Shown here: positions 48,970-59,952 of the stretch, in pieces
Numbering within the stretch: position 1 is the stretch's first letter
Layout: the number at the start of each line of letters is the position of its first letter
Source of the DNA: Paraneptunicella aestuarii
GTDB lineage: Bacteria; Pseudomonadota; Gammaproteobacteria; Enterobacterales; Alteromonadaceae
Assembly: GCF_019900845.1 (NCBI RefSeq)
Contig: NZ_CP074570.1
Coordinates: forward strand, 3,968,001-4,032,000
Direction of reading: 5' to 3'
Length of the DNA: 64,000 nt
Program-made: the position numbers and the translations under genes
Notes under the pieces: model-generated
Database searches by the model: none
Seen by the model: only the letters and a program-made list of their open reading frames with translations
Told to the model about the DNA's origin: nothing

Positions 48970-50199
48970 CTAAAATTCCCCTTTAAACCAGCTTTGCAAG
49001 CGTTGCCAAACGCTTTCGCCAGCTTTGTTTTTATTGGTATTCTTTGCCTGCGCCATCTCATTACCATAATGTAATAAGCCAACCGCAGTGGAAAAGGCTG
49101 GATCTTCAACATATTCAGACAACCCTTTCACCTTTGTCGCTCGTCCTACGCGAACCGGCATTTGGAAAAATTCCTCAGCAAACTCAACCGCCCCTTCCAT
49201 CTTGGAAGAACCGCCAGTTAGCACAAGACCCGCAGCAATCTGCTCACCCAGGCCACTGTTACGAATTTCTCTATGTACCAGTTCAAACAACTCCTGATAT
49301 CTGGGCTCAATCACTTCTGCCAATGTATGTCTCGACAATGAACGAGAAGGTCGCCCGCCTACGCTTGGCACTTCAATGTTTTCTTCCATGCTAACCATGT
49401 CTCTCAGCGCACAGGCGTAGTTAATCTTTATCTCTTCCGCATGGCTAATCGGCGTGCGGAATATCTTGGCAATGTCGCTGGTAATCTGATTACCAGCCAC
49501 CGGAATCACTGCCGTATGGCGAATTGCGCCGTCGGTATACAACACCATATCAATAGTGCCGCCACCAATATCAACAACACAAACACCTAATTCTTTTTCA
49601 TCATCCGTTAGTACCGCGTAACTGGATGCCAGCGCAGAAAATATCATATGATCCGCTGTCAGCTCGCAACGTTCAATACATTTCACTAAATTCTTTGCCA
49701 TATCATCCGCACAAGTAATGATATGTGCCTCAGCTTCCATTCTGACTCCCGACATGCCAATCGGATTTTTAATGCCTTCCTGCACATCTATCGTATATTC
49801 CTGCGGTAACACATGCAGTAAACGACGTTCTGCCGCAATTGGCACTGAACGCGCAGCGTGGATAACATTATCCACATCGTCTTGTGTCACTTCCTTATTA
49901 TTAATAGGCACCATGCCACTTTCGTTCTGGCATTGTACATGGCGTCCGGAAATAGACATGAACACAGATGAAACGCGGCAATCAGCCATTAATTCCAATT
50001 CTTCAACAGCGCGCTTAACCGACTGAACCACCAGATTCAAATCATTTACACCACCTTTATCCATACCTCGAGCTGCATGTGTGCCAACACCCACGATGCT
50101 GATGTCACCATCTTCCAGCAACTCACCAACAACGGCCTTTACCTGACTGGTGCCGATGTCGAGTCCAACGATTAAATTTCTGTCTATGACTTTTGACAC
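48970..50199 (-). CDS. ftsA: Cell division protein FtsA
   Basis: Actin-like ATPase that tethers FtsZ to the membrane. The 409-residue product starts with the phosphate-binding loop VGLDIGTSQVKAVVGE. It has the 1C subdomain and the phosphate-2 region CVVDIGGGTIDMVLY. The adenosine motif is LTGGSSKMEGAVEFAEE. The C-terminus (SVWQRLQSWFKGEF) is the amphipathic membrane-targeting helix. It follows ftsQ by 69 bp. Confidence 0.97.
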   Translation of the reverse strand: MSKVIDRNLIVGLDIGTSQVKAVVGELLEDGDISIVGVGTHAARGMDKGGVNDLNLVVQSVKRAVEELELMADCRVSSVFMSISGRHVQCQNESGMVPINNKEVTQDDVDNVIHAARSVPIAAERRLLHVLPQEYTIDVQEGIKNPIGMSGVRMEAEAHIITCADDMAKNLVKCIERCELTADHMIFSALASSYAVLTDDEKELGVCVVDIGGGTIDMVLYTDGAIRHTAVIPVAGNQITSDIAKIFRTPISHAEEIKINYACALRDMVSMEENIEVPSVGGRPSRSLSRHTLAEVIEPRYQELFELVHREIRNSGLGEQIAAGLVLTGGSSKMEGAVEFAEEFFQMPVRVGRATKVKGLSEYVEDPAFSTAVGLLHYGNEMAQAKNTNKNKAGESVWQRLQSWFKGEF

Positions 50200-50268
50200 G
50201 CTTTATTTTGCCTATCTCGTTATCTGCTCATTCATTCCCGGAATTTCCGGAACCTTTATCTATTCAAC

Positions 50269-51012
50269 TTATGACGTTTTTTTGCCTGGCTCTTTCCAGC
50301 CAACCGCTAATCCGGTGTCATACCGCAAATCCACATAGTTAACGGCTTTATCCTCTTTCAACAGCAGTGGATAAATATCAATAAACCGCTGTAACCGTCC
50401 CATGAACTCGGTACGCCCCAAATTCAAATCTATATCGTTGTGCAAACGTAGCTGCCAGGCAAAACGCTCACTCAACGAAAGCTCCACAATACGCAAACCC
50501 GTGGTTTGCAATAATTCCTGCATGGAGCGATATCCTTCCAATGCTGCCTTTTCACTTCCACCCGGCCCTAACAACATGGGCAGGTCGGATAATGCTTCTG
50601 GCACTTGTGCCTGAAAGCTGCCACCGTACTGATTCAGCAACATATCGTCGTGCCATCTGGCAACCGCTGTTTGCTCAACCACGTACACGCGCAATGTATC
50701 TGGCCATTCCTTACGCACTGAGCTTTTATAAACCCAAGGCAACGCTTCAATATCATCGTGAACCTTGTCCACGTCCAAATCAAAGAAGCTTCCGGTTTGC
50801 CCTCGTTTCACTACGGCTCGAATATCTTCGTCCTTAAGATAAGTGCGCTCGCCCGCAATCAATATTTGTCGCAAAGGCACACGCTGTTCATCTTCCAGCC
50901 ATTGCATCAGGCCATGCCACAGGTATATCAACCCCAGCATCACCAATGTAAAAAACACCAACCCCGTCCACAGTTTTATGTTGCGCAACGGACTGGTATG
51001 TTCAGAACTCAC
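50269..51012 (-). CDS. ftsQ: Cell division protein FtsQ
   Basis: Bitopic inner membrane protein that links early and late division proteins. The 247-residue protein has a cytoplasmic N-terminus, one membrane helix (about 17-37; GLVFFTLVMLGLIYLWHGLM), a POTRA domain (VPLRQILIAGERTYLKDEDI-type start) and a beta domain (LYKSSVRKEWPDTLRVYVVEQ-like region followed by VARWHDDMLLNQYG). The start is a GTG at 51012 directly after the ddl stop (TAGGTG), with GGAG inside the ddl end. Confidence 0.93.
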   Translation of the reverse strand: MSSEHTSPLRNIKLWTGLVFFTLVMLGLIYLWHGLMQWLEDEQRVPLRQILIAGERTYLKDEDIRAVVKRGQTGSFFDLDVDKVHDDIEALPWVYKSSVRKEWPDTLRVYVVEQTAVARWHDDMLLNQYGGSFQAQVPEALSDLPMLLGPGGSEKAALEGYRSMQELLQTTGLRIVELSLSERFAWQLRLHNDIDLNLGRTEFMGRLQRFIDIYPLLLKEDKAVNYVDLRYDTGLAVGWKEPGKKTS

Positions 51013-51957
51013 CTACGCTCCAGTACGAAAGCTCGTTTCTAAAATCGTCAGGCATAATTCTTTAAAATTTAACCCGGACTGTTTAGCCGCCATAGGTACT
51101 AAACTCTTTTCAGTCATTCCCGGTACAGTGTTGGCTTCCAAAATAAACATCTCGCCTTGTTGCGACTGCATAAAGTCAACGCGCCCCCAACCTGAGGCTC
51201 CCAAAGCTTTATACGCTTTAACCGCTAATTCTCCGAGCTTTTTCTCGGCTTCTGCTGGAAGGCCGCCCGGACAATGGTATTCGGTCTTATTCGACTCGTA
51301 CTTAGCGGTGTAATCGTAAAAGACTCTTGGTGTCGTCATGCTGATCGAAGGCAACGCCTTATCTGCCAATATCGAAACCGTGAACTCCTTACCATTAACA
51401 AAGCGCTCTACCAAAACATTGCTGTCGTATTTAAAGGCTTCCTGTAAGGCGTGTTCAAAATCTTCAACACTGCTGACTTTTGCCATGCCAATGCTGGAAC
51501 CTTCCAATGAAGGTTTCACCATAACAGTACCGCCTAGCTCTTCTAGCACAGCCGCCAAATCGACCGATTCATGTTGACGAATAACTCTATAATCTGCGGT
51601 TGGTAAACCCGTAGCCTGAAAAATCTGTTTACTGCGGATCTTGTCCATGCTCAGTGCAGAACCTAATACTCCGCTACCAGTATACGGGATCTTCATGCAA
51701 TCCAACGCGCCTTGCAAAGTTCCATCTTCACCACCACGACCATGCAAAATAATAAAAACACGATCAAATTTATCTGTGACCAACTCAGTAATGGGGCGCT
51801 CTCTGGGATCAAAACGATGCACATCCAGACCAGCTCCCTGCAATGCAGCCAACACCGCACTACCTGAACGCAGGGAAACCTCTCTTTCAGCAGAATCACC
51901 GCCCATTAACACAGCGACTTTTCCAAACTCTTTTACATTACGAGTAGTGGCTACCAT
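51013..51957 (-). CDS. ddl: D-alanine--D-alanine ligase
   Basis: ATP-grasp ligase that makes the D-Ala-D-Ala dipeptide for peptidoglycan. The 314-residue protein shows KVAVLMGGDSAEREVSLRSG, FIILHGRGGEDGTLQGALD, YTGSGVLGSALSMDK, VMVKPSLEGSSIGMAKV, and the metal-binding FILEANTVPGMTEKSLVP. It is the DdlB type found in the dcw cluster. The ATG overlaps the murC stop by one base. It is followed without a gap by ftsQ. Confidence 0.96.
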   Translation of the reverse strand: MVATTRNVKEFGKVAVLMGGDSAEREVSLRSGSAVLAALQGAGLDVHRFDPRERPITELVTDKFDRVFIILHGRGGEDGTLQGALDCMKIPYTGSGVLGSALSMDKIRSKQIFQATGLPTADYRVIRQHESVDLAAVLEELGGTVMVKPSLEGSSIGMAKVSSVEDFEHALQEAFKYDSNVLVERFVNGKEFTVSILADKALPSISMTTPRVFYDYTAKYESNKTEYHCPGGLPAEAEKKLGELAVKAYKALGASGWGRVDFMQSQQGEMFILEANTVPGMTEKSLVPMAAKQSGLNFKELCLTILETSFRTGA

Positions 51958-53426
51958 TATTTATTTACTCCTGCATTACCTGAACGCAGCTTGTTCTGCT
52001 GAAATTTACTTTCTTCCAATCGCTTGGCGACCTGACTGATATTGCCCGCGCCTTGAGTCAAAATCACATCCTGATCTTTGATAATGTCGGCAAGCACTTT
52101 TGGCAATTCATCTGTGCTGGCTACATATACGGGCTCAATCTGTCCACGCTGACGAATGGAACGGCATAGCGATTTACTGTCTGCACCTTCAATCGGCTCT
52201 TCGCCGGCAGGATATACATCCAGCAACAGCAATACATCAACCTGAGACAACACGCGAACAAAGTCTTCGTACAAGTCACGAGTCCGGCTGTACCGATGCG
52301 GCTGATATGCCATAACCAAACGTCGCTCAGGCCAGTTATTGCGCGCCGCTTCTATCGTTACCGCCACTTCTGTTGGGTGATGCCCATAATCATCAACCAG
52401 GGTCACGGTTCCCGTTTCACAACTAAAATCGCCCAGCATTTCAAAGCGTCTACCTATTCCCGAGAATGTCGCTAACGCCATTTGAATATCTTCGTCGGAA
52501 ATACCTTCCTCAGTGGCAACCGCAATCGCCGCCAAGGCATTTAATACATTATGTTTACCCGGCAAGTTGACCGTAATAGGTACGTCTTGCCTGTCTTTGC
52601 GTTGCAACATAAACGAGCTCTGGTTGTAACCAGACACCAAATCCACCGCCCGAACATCAGCATCTTCATGCAAGCCGTATGTTACATATTGTCGGCCTAA
52701 CCCCGGAGCCAATTCGCGAATCACGGGATCATCGACGCACAGCACAGCCAAACCGTAAAAAGGCAAGTTATGCAAGAACTCAACGTACGTGTCTTGCATC
52801 TTCTGAAAATCCCCGCCATAGGTGTCCATATGATCGGCTTCGATGTTAGTCACCACCGACACCATAGGCTGCAAGTGAATAAATGACGCGTCACTTTCGT
52901 CTGCCTCGGCAATAAAATAACGGCTGCTGCCTAACTTGGCGTTGCTACCCAAACTGTTTAACTTGCCACCAATCACGAAAGTGGGATCCAATCCAGCCTG
53001 CCCAAACAAAGTAGCAAGCAAGCTGGTTGTGGTGGTCTTACCATGAGTTCCGGCCACCGCAATGCCATGACGAAAACGCATCAATTCAGCCAGCATCTCG
53101 GCTCGGCGAATTACCGGAATACGCGCTTCATTCGCTGCCATCACTTCCGGGTTATTCGGGTCGATAGCGCTAGACACAACCACCACGCTGGCTGTCGCCA
53201 CGTTCGCTTTGCTGTGCTCAAAAAAGATTGTTGCACCCAAGGACTGTAAATGCCTTGTCATTTGGCTAACTTGCTTGTCGGAACCAGAAACCTGATAGCC
53301 CTCGTTCAACAACACTTCTGCGATGCCTCCCATGCCAACGCCGCCGATACCAATAAAATGGATCTGCTTGATTCTGCGCATTTCTGGCACTGCATATGCC
53401 GTTGATACCGTTGGAGTCATGCTCAT
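51957..53426 (-). CDS. murC: UDP-N-acetylmuramate--L-alanine ligase
   Basis: First amino-acid ligase of the peptidoglycan precursor pathway. The 489-residue protein has the UDP-binding loop [18 protein letters not shown], the ATP loop [41 protein letters not shown] split over two blocks, and the C-terminal [11 protein letters not shown]. An extra N-terminal stretch of about 17 residues precedes the domain. It overlaps murG by four bases and ddl by one. Confidence 0.96.
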   Translation of the reverse strand: MSMTPTVSTAYAVPEMRRIKQIHFIGIGGVGMGGIAEVLLNEGYQVSGSDKQVSQMTRHLQSLGATIFFEHSKANVATASVVVVSSAIDPNNPEVMAANEARIPVIRRAEMLAELMRFRHGIAVAGTHGKTTTTSLLATLFGQAGLDPTFVIGGKLNSLGSNAKLGSSRYFIAEADESDASFIHLQPMVSVVTNIEADHMDTYGGDFQKMQDTYVEFLHNLPFYGLAVLCVDDPVIRELAPGLGRQYVTYGLHEDADVRAVDLVSGYNQSSFMLQRKDRQDVPITVNLPGKHNVLNALAAIAVATEEGISDEDIQMALATFSGIGRRFEMLGDFSCETGTVTLVDDYGHHPTEVAVTIEAARNNWPERRLVMAYQPHRYSRTRDLYEDFVRVLSQVDVLLLLDVYPAGEEPIEGADSKSLCRSIRQRGQIEPVYVASTDELPKVLADIIKDQDVILTQGAGNISQVAKRLEESKFQQNKLRSGNAGVNK

Positions 53427-54553
53427 GCCGCCACTCCGGTGACATTCAGGCTGACTTGCGCGCAGATTTGAGCGACTTGTTGGGTTGCATCATGTTTTGC
53501 CAATGACCTAGCCTTACTTCCTATGGTTACTACTTTTTCAGGGTCGCTTAACAACGTTCTTAACATGCCAGTTAAGCCACCGGATACTAATTCTGTTTGC
53601 GGCAATAATAGCGCCGCCTCTTTGTCCACCAACGACCTTGCATTCAAGGTTTGATGATCATCGACCGCATGAGGCAACGGCACAAATATGGCGCAACGCC
53701 CCGATGCAGCAACCTCTGCAACAGTTAACGCACCAGCACGACAAATAATGATATCTGCCCAGCTATAAGCGCTAACCATGTCATCAATAAACTCCGTCAC
53801 ATCCCACTGGCATTGAGCACTATCTGCTTCACCTGCCTCACCTAACTTAGTGCGATAAGCAGTCGTTACCGCTTCAACATGGCCTTTGCCACATTGATGC
53901 TGAACAACAAGTTTGGTGTTGGACTCTTGCATTAGCGCTTTAAGCGCATTCAAGGCTTTGGGCACCTGCTCGTTTAAGCATTGCGCGCCAAGACTGCCGC
54001 CAACAACCAACAAATTATAATCATTCCCATGAACAGCCTTTTCCGGAACGGCATTAAATTCATTGCGCACCGGATTGCCGACCCATTTTGCTTTGGGATT
54101 ACCCTGAAAACTTTGATCAAACCCAACTAATAAGCGCTTGGCGACATGACTCAATAGTCGATTGGTCATGCCGGGAACCGCGTTTTGTTCATGAATAACC
54201 ACTGGCACGCCCATCAACCAGGCAGCAATACCGCCAGGGCCACTGGCAAACCCGCCCATTCCCAACACCACGCTTGGTTTGAATTTGCGGATCACCTGAA
54301 TGGCTTGCCAAATCGCTTTAATAATCAAAAATGGCGCCGCTAATAAGCGCATCACACCATTACCGCGAACCCCTGACACATCAATAAAACTGATGTCAAA
54401 GCCGGCTTTTGGCACTAACTGAGCCTCCATTCTGGCAGGTGTACCCAACCAATGGATTTGCCAGCCCTGCGCCTGCAATTCTCTGGCAACAGCGATACCG
54501 GGGAATATATGCCCACCAGTACCACCAGCCATGACCAGTAAACGCTTACTCAT
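53423..54553 (-). CDS. murG: Lipid II synthase, MurG glycosyltransferase
   Basis: Membrane-associated GT28 enzyme that adds GlcNAc to lipid I. The 376-residue product begins [20 protein letters not shown], with the G-loop 1 motif. Further features are [46 protein letters not shown] (G-loop 3) and the UDP-GlcNAc site [20 protein letters not shown]. Four-base overlaps join it to ftsW upstream and murC downstream. Confidence 0.96.
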   Translation of the reverse strand: MSKRLLVMAGGTGGHIFPGIAVARELQAQGWQIHWLGTPARMEAQLVPKAGFDISFIDVSGVRGNGVMRLLAAPFLIIKAIWQAIQVIRKFKPSVVLGMGGFASGPGGIAAWLMGVPVVIHEQNAVPGMTNRLLSHVAKRLLVGFDQSFQGNPKAKWVGNPVRNEFNAVPEKAVHGNDYNLLVVGGSLGAQCLNEQVPKALNALKALMQESNTKLVVQHQCGKGHVEAVTTAYRTKLGEAGEADSAQCQWDVTEFIDDMVSAYSWADIIICRAGALTVAEVAASGRCAIFVPLPHAVDDHQTLNARSLVDKEAALLLPQTELVSGGLTGMLRTLLSDPEKVVTIGSKARSLAKHDATQQVAQICAQVSLNVTGVAA

Positions 54554-56088
54554 GAACGCCCCCGGCGATAATCAATATCAGCATCAAAAGGAGGTTCATC
54601 GTCTCCAATAAGCTCTTGATCATAGTCAGCGTTTACATCATCCATAAAATCATCCAGCTCATCGGTATCCAGCACTTTTCTGGATACTGTTTCAGAATCA
54701 GACTCTGATTCTTGCTTGGAACGTCGGCTAAAAAGACTTTTCCACTTACTGGTTTTCGTTTCTTCCTGAGAGTCGCTAATCTCTGCTGAGACAGCTTCTT
54801 GGGATTTAGATTCAGATTTAGAGTGAGCTGCGCGCTTTTTATCACTTTTACTCATGGCTTGCACGCCCATGACGCGTAACTCAAAATCAATCCGCACCAG
54901 TATCGACACGGCAATACACATAATGATCAAACTGGAACCGCCAGAACTCACCAAAGGTAAGGTCAAGCCCTTGGTGGGCAGCACGCCAGAACTAGCTCCA
55001 ACATTCACAGCGGTTTGAAAAGCAATCCAAACCCCAATGGCATAAGCCAGATAAGCTTCAAAAGCCAAGTTCTTTTGTAACGCACGGTTGCCAATAACCA
55101 GCGCTTTCACCACGATAAAAAAGAGCAATCCGAGAATCGCAATCACCCCGGTGAAGCCCAGCTCTTCTGCAATAATAGCGACAATAAAGTCGGTATGCGC
55201 TTCGGGAAGAAACTCTAACTTTTGTAAGCTATTTCCCAAACCTTGACCAAACAGGTCTCCACGACCAAACGCCATTAACGACTGAGTAAGCTGATAACCA
55301 GTACCAAAAGGGTCAGCCCAGGGGTCTAAAAACGCGGTGACACGCTTCATGCGGTATTCTTCAAACACAATCAAGGCAACAACCGCCGAAATACCAGCAA
55401 ACGCCAAGCCGAAGAACTGCCACAATTTCGCGCCAGCCAGAAATAACAAGCTCACGGTCGTGGCGAACATCACAATGACTGTGCCCAAATCAGGCTGTTT
55501 AAGTAATAACAATGCCAACACAAAGAAAACGATCAGCGGCTTAATAAAGCCTTTGATATTCTCCGTTACTTCACCATAACGACGAACCAGATAACCCGCC
55601 AGATAGCAGAAGAAAAACAGCTTTGCCGGCTCTGCGGCTTGTACCGTAAAGGGGCCAATCACAAGCCAGCGGGTACTACCATTAACGGTGCGCCCTACCA
55701 CTAATACAGCTAACAACAATAAAATCGCTAATAACAAGAGCCAGCCATTGCTCGCTTTCCACCACGACATGGGGATCATCATAGTGATCATGCCGGCTGA
55801 GCAGGCGATTGCCATGTAAATGCCGTGGCGGATGGAAAAATGGAACGGATTGTTAAACATCCTCTCAGCGACGGGAATGGACGCAGATGTCACCATCACA
55901 AAGCCCAAACACAACAAGGCAAAGGCCACCAAAACCAACATAACGTCGTAGGCTTTATATTGCTTGCTCTTCTCATATCGCTGTTGAAACAACTGCTGCA
56001 ATGAACCAGACACAGAAAAACTCGAACCCTGCGTCTCATGGCGCATGGGTCGAGTTGGATGCTGTGGATGCATTGCAGAACCTAACAT
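54550..56088 (-). CDS. ftsW: Septal peptidoglycan polymerase FtsW, with long C-terminal tail
   Basis: SEDS-family glycosyltransferase that polymerises lipid II at the septum with FtsI. The 512-residue protein has about ten membrane helices between residues 50 and 400. Family motifs include GNSLQKLEFLPEAHTDFIVA, AIIAEELGFTG, and TKGLTLPLVSSGGSS. It is about 100 residues longer than E. coli FtsW (414): from about 411 on comes a cytoplasmic tail rich in Ser, Lys, Asp and Glu. The start overlaps the murD stop (TGATG). Other in-frame Met codons (6 and 15) are possible starts. Confidence 0.95.
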   Translation of the reverse strand: MLGSAMHPQHPTRPMRHETQGSSFSVSGSLQQLFQQRYEKSKQYKAYDVMLVLVAFALLCLGFVMVTSASIPVAERMFNNPFHFSIRHGIYMAIACSAGMITMMIPMSWWKASNGWLLLLAILLLLAVLVVGRTVNGSTRWLVIGPFTVQAAEPAKLFFFCYLAGYLVRRYGEVTENIKGFIKPLIVFFVLALLLLKQPDLGTVIVMFATTVSLLFLAGAKLWQFFGLAFAGISAVVALIVFEEYRMKRVTAFLDPWADPFGTGYQLTQSLMAFGRGDLFGQGLGNSLQKLEFLPEAHTDFIVAIIAEELGFTGVIAILGLLFFIVVKALVIGNRALQKNLAFEAYLAYAIGVWIAFQTAVNVGASSGVLPTKGLTLPLVSSGGSSLIIMCIAVSILVRIDFELRVMGVQAMSKSDKKRAAHSKSESKSQEAVSAEISDSQEETKTSKWKSLFSRRSKQESESDSETVSRKVLDTDELDDFMDDVNADYDQELIGDDEPPFDADIDYRRGRS

Positions 56089-57443
56089 CAGGACAGAGCC
56101 TCCACTGAATCAATGAAACATTGACCACGATGCTCATAGTTACGGAACATATCCAAACTGGCACAGGCAGGAGACAACAATACCGCATCACCTTCGTTAG
56201 CCACTTTAGCCGCTTCGGCTACCGCAGTCGGCAAATCAGCCACAAGCTTGGCATCAGCCTTAAGCTGTTTCAGAAGAAGAGCGTCTTTGCCGTACAGGAA
56301 TAAGTGATCGACCTGTTGCTCAAAGGTTTCTCTTAACGGAGACAAGTCCGCCTGTTTGCTGTCACCACCGGCTAATAAAATAAGCTGCCCCAAAATAGTA
56401 GGGCGCAAACCATGAACTGCCGCTAGTGTCGCGCCTACATTGGTCGCCTTGGAATCGTTGATCCAATCAACGCCATATTTATTGCTGACTTTCTGGCAAC
56501 GATGAGGTAACCCGGCAAATTGAGTCACCGCCTGAATAATGTCAGCATCACGAATGCCCAACGACTTGGCCATGGCAGCGGCAGCCTGAATGTTCATCAG
56601 GTTATGCACGCCTGCCAGCTTGATCTCACTCGCAGGTAAAAAGCGCTCGCCGTTATAGGTAATAGCAGACTTATCTTCCGTTAAACCCCAGCCACCTTCT
56701 TTATTTTCGGCTGAGAAATACTGAACAGATATACCAGAAACAATCAGGTCAGGGCTTGGCAGGGTATGAATGTCATCCAGATTACAAACCACCTGCTTTG
56801 CATTGTCATAAATACGCAGTTTCGCAGCGGCGTAATCATCGAAGTCCGAGTATCGATCCATGTGATCGTCGGTAATATTCAAGATACAGGCAACGTCTGC
56901 TTGCAAGCTGTCGGTACTTTCCAACTGAAAACTGGATAACTCTAAAATAAATACGTCTGCATCAGCATGGGTTTCCAGTAACTGCAATGCTGGCGTGCCG
57001 ATATTGCCACCTAGCGCAGGTTTCAGCCCTGCCTGGGACACAATTTCTTGCAACAAGGACACAACCGTAGACTTACCGTTAGAACCCGTTACTGCCAATA
57101 ATGATTTATTCGGCATCCATTCATTGAAGAACAAGGCGAACAGCTCGATGTCCCCCATCAAGATTTTGCCGTCTTGTGAAGCCTTGGCGATAGCGGGTGT
57201 ACTCAAAGCAATACCTGGGCTGACAACCAACACATCAGCCTGCTGTAACATTGCCTCGTCTAACTTACCCAAGGTAACAGGTATCGGTAAATCAATGGAT
57301 TCGAGCACTCTGGTATCCATCGCGCTTAGAGTTAGCCCCAGGCTTTTTTGGTGCTGTAATAAAAAACGCACGCACGACAAGCCGGTGATACCCAAGCCAA
57401 TCACTGCGATGTTTTTATTTTTTAAACAGCTCACACTTCTCAT
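56088..57443 (-). CDS. murD: UDP-N-acetylmuramoyl-L-alanine--D-glutamate ligase
   Basis: Adds D-glutamate to UDP-MurNAc-L-Ala. The 451-residue protein starts with NIAVIGLGITGLSCVRFLL. It has the ATP loop AVTGSNGKSTVVSLL, FILELSSFQLESTDSL, the Mg/ATP region VDWINDSKATNVGATLAAV, and the C-terminal LLSPACASLDMF. The ATG at 57443 is preferred over the TTG one codon before. Its ribosome site lies in the last unit of a 12-bp tandem repeat shared with the mraY stop. Confidence 0.96.
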   Translation of the reverse strand: MRSVSCLKNKNIAVIGLGITGLSCVRFLLQHQKSLGLTLSAMDTRVLESIDLPIPVTLGKLDEAMLQQADVLVVSPGIALSTPAIAKASQDGKILMGDIELFALFFNEWMPNKSLLAVTGSNGKSTVVSLLQEIVSQAGLKPALGGNIGTPALQLLETHADADVFILELSSFQLESTDSLQADVACILNITDDHMDRYSDFDDYAAAKLRIYDNAKQVVCNLDDIHTLPSPDLIVSGISVQYFSAENKEGGWGLTEDKSAITYNGERFLPASEIKLAGVHNLMNIQAAAAMAKSLGIRDADIIQAVTQFAGLPHRCQKVSNKYGVDWINDSKATNVGATLAAVHGLRPTILGQLILLAGGDSKQADLSPLRETFEQQVDHLFLYGKDALLLKQLKADAKLVADLPTAVAEAAKVANEGDAVLLSPACASLDMFRNYEHRGQCFIDSVEALS

Positions 57444-57450
57444 CAATTCT

Positions 57451-57486
57451 CTTACCTTAGCTCTTATCTTAATTCTTATCTTAATT
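57451..57486 (-). repeat. 12-bp tandem repeat at the mraY-murD junction
   Basis: On the minus strand AATTAAGATAAG occurs twice without change, followed by AGCTAAGGTAAG. The first copy contains the mraY stop region and the third supplies the purine-rich ribosome site of murD. Confidence 0.85.
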
Positions 57487-58561
57487 TAAGCGTCGCTAAA
57501 CCAATCAGCACCAAGATGATAGAAATAATCCAAAAACGAACAATCACTCTAGGCTCTGGCCAACCTTTCAGTTCATAGTGGTGATGAATAGGCGCCATAC
57601 GGAAAATACGCTGCCCGCGCAGCTTGAAAGACCCTACCTGTAAAATCACCGATAGCGCTTCCATTACAAATACACCGCCCATGATCACCAACACTAATTC
57701 CTGACGAACCAAAACAGCCAAGATGCCTAATGCACCGCCTAACGACAAGGAACCGACATCGCCCATAAACACTTGCGCCGGATAAGTGTTGAACCACAAA
57801 AAGCCTAACCCGGCACCCACAATGGCAGTACACACCACGGCCAATTCGCTGGTCAGGGGCAAATGTGGAATATTCAAATAAGCGGAAAAGTTCACGTTTC
57901 CGGTCACATAAGCAAAAATAGCAAAAGCCCCTGCAACCAGAATCGTTGGAACAATGGCCAAGCCGTCCAAACCGTCGGTCAGGTTCACCGCATTACTGGT
58001 TCCCACGACAACGAAGTAAACCACCACCACGAAAAACAGGCCAAGCTGTGGCATCACTTCTTTGAAGAAAGGAATAATCATCGCGGTTTCATTCGGATCC
58101 TGACTGGTCGCATACAGGTAAAACGCCACCACAATGGCAACGGTCGATTGCCAGAAGAACTTCCAGCGGGCAATTAAGCCTTTGGAATCTTTGCGGATCA
58201 CTTTGCGATAGTCATCCACAAAGCCAATGATGCCGTAAGAAACAATAATGCCAATCGTCACCCATACGTACTTATTACTTAAATCAGCCCACAGTAAGGT
58301 GCTGATCAAAATAGCAGCCAAAATCAGTACACCACCCATCGTTGGAGTTCCAGACTTGGACAAATGCGATTTAGGCCCGTCATCACGCACGGTCTGACCA
58401 ATTTGCATGGTTTGTAAATAGCGAATAACCCGAGGCCCCATCAAGATGGCAATCAATAACGCCGTTAACGTGCTCATAATGGCGCGCATCGTCAAATAGG
58501 AAAAGACGTTAAATCCAGGGTCGACGAATTGCTCTAACCACTGAGCAAGGAGGATTAACAT
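57476..58561 (-). CDS. mraY: Phospho-N-acetylmuramoyl-pentapeptide transferase MraY
   Basis: Integral membrane enzyme that makes lipid I from UDP-MurNAc-pentapeptide and undecaprenyl phosphate. The 361-residue protein has about ten membrane helices. Its catalytic regions are [40 protein letters not shown], and [15 protein letters not shown], followed by [16 protein letters not shown]. Length matches E. coli (360). It overlaps murF by 7 bp. Confidence 0.97.
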   Translation of the reverse strand: MLILLAQWLEQFVDPGFNVFSYLTMRAIMSTLTALLIAILMGPRVIRYLQTMQIGQTVRDDGPKSHLSKSGTPTMGGVLILAAILISTLLWADLSNKYVWVTIGIIVSYGIIGFVDDYRKVIRKDSKGLIARWKFFWQSTVAIVVAFYLYATSQDPNETAMIIPFFKEVMPQLGLFFVVVVYFVVVGTSNAVNLTDGLDGLAIVPTILVAGAFAIFAYVTGNVNFSAYLNIPHLPLTSELAVVCTAIVGAGLGFLWFNTYPAQVFMGDVGSLSLGGALGILAVLVRQELVLVIMGGVFVMEALSVILQVGSFKLRGQRIFRMAPIHHHYELKGWPEPRVIVRFWIISIILVLIGLATLKLR

Positions 58562-59952
58562 GCCATCAGCCCCCTAAAGCGTTCCAACTTTCCCAACGGA
58601 GATTCCTCCAGGGCAGATACCACTCTTTCCATCCTGGCACTACGAGATCCTTTCACCAGAATACTGAGATCACACTTTTCATTGCGTAAATCTTCTGTCA
58701 TCTGAGCCACTAACTCGTCAACATCAGTGAAATGCTTTCCACGCGCTTCCATCATGTCGCTACTGTGCTGGCTTAACACACCCAAGGTATACATGCGGTC
58801 AATACCACCTTGCTTTGCATATTCACCTACCTGTTCGTGGTAATAGCGAGCTTTTTCGCCCAATTCCGCCATATCACCCAATACCAGAATGCGACGTCCT
58901 GAGAAACTGCCAAGTAAATCAATGGCAGCATTAACAGAAGCCACGTTAGCATTGTAAGTGTCATCCAATAGGCGCACCTGGTTGGTCAATTGCTTCACAT
59001 TCAAGCGACCGTGAATTTGCTGCATGTTTTGCAGCCCCATCTTCACATCTTCCAATGTTGCACCAACCGACATGGCTAATGCCGCAGCCACCAGCGCATT
59101 GTTCACGTTGTGCATACCCGGAATAGGTAAATCGACCCAAACCGAGCCTTGTGGTGTGCGCAAATCAAATTGGGCACACCCATTCATACCCAGCGTGACC
59201 TCATCGGGCATATAGTCAGCCATTTGCTCCATGGAAAAGGTTTCTTGAACTGCATGAGCAGACTTACCTTTCCAGAACTCATAAAACTGGCTATCTAAAT
59301 TCAAGATTGCTTTGCCACCATCACGCAAACCTTTGAAGATTTCTCCCTTTGCTCGCGCAACCCCAAGCAAAGAGCCAAATCCTTCGAGATGCGATGCAGC
59401 AGCATTGACGATAGTAGAAACATCAGGGTTTACCAAGCCACAGGTATAGGCGATTTCGCCTCTGTGATTTGCGCCCATTTCGACAACAGCGAAATCGTGA
59501 GTTTTATCCAAACGCAATAGGGTCAGGGGAACACCGATGTCATTGTTAAAGTTGCCTTCGGTGGCCAACACGTTGCCGCGACAAGATAAAATGGATGCCA
59601 CCATTTCTTTAACTGTGGTTTTACCGCAGCTTCCGGTAATGCCAACAGTACGAGGATTCACCTCTTCTTTCACCGCAGCACCTAATCTACCCAACGCTAG
59701 TTTGGTGTCGCTGACTTTAATTTGCGGAACGGGAACATCCACCCAATGATCCACAATCGCCGCCACCGCGCCTTTATCAATAGCCTGTTGAATAAATTCG
59801 TGACCATCGAAGTTCGGCCCGGTCAGGGCAATAAATAAATCACCGGCGACAATCTTGCGGGTATCCGTACTCACACTGGAAATTTCCAGATTCTCACCTT
59901 GCAGCGAACCATCAACTTTTCCAGCAATCCAATCTAGTGTTGTGGAAATCAT
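58555..59952 (-). CDS. murF: UDP-N-acetylmuramoyl-tripeptide--D-alanyl-D-alanine ligase
   Basis: Adds D-Ala-D-Ala to complete the UDP-MurNAc-pentapeptide. The 465-residue product has [17 protein letters not shown], the ATP loop [51 protein letters not shown], and the C-terminal [19 protein letters not shown]. The four-base overlap with murE and seven-base overlap with mraY indicate coupled translation. Confidence 0.96.
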   Translation of the reverse strand: MISTTLDWIAGKVDGSLQGENLEISSVSTDTRKIVAGDLFIALTGPNFDGHEFIQQAIDKGAVAAIVDHWVDVPVPQIKVSDTKLALGRLGAAVKEEVNPRTVGITGSCGKTTVKEMVASILSCRGNVLATEGNFNNDIGVPLTLLRLDKTHDFAVVEMGANHRGEIAYTCGLVNPDVSTIVNAAASHLEGFGSLLGVARAKGEIFKGLRDGGKAILNLDSQFYEFWKGKSAHAVQETFSMEQMADYMPDEVTLGMNGCAQFDLRTPQGSVWVDLPIPGMHNVNNALVAAALAMSVGATLEDVKMGLQNMQQIHGRLNVKQLTNQVRLLDDTYNANVASVNAAIDLLGSFSGRRILVLGDMAELGEKARYYHEQVGEYAKQGGIDRMYTLGVLSQHSSDMMEARGKHFTDVDELVAQMTEDLRNEKCDLSILVKGSRSARMERVVSALEESPLGKLERFRGLMAC

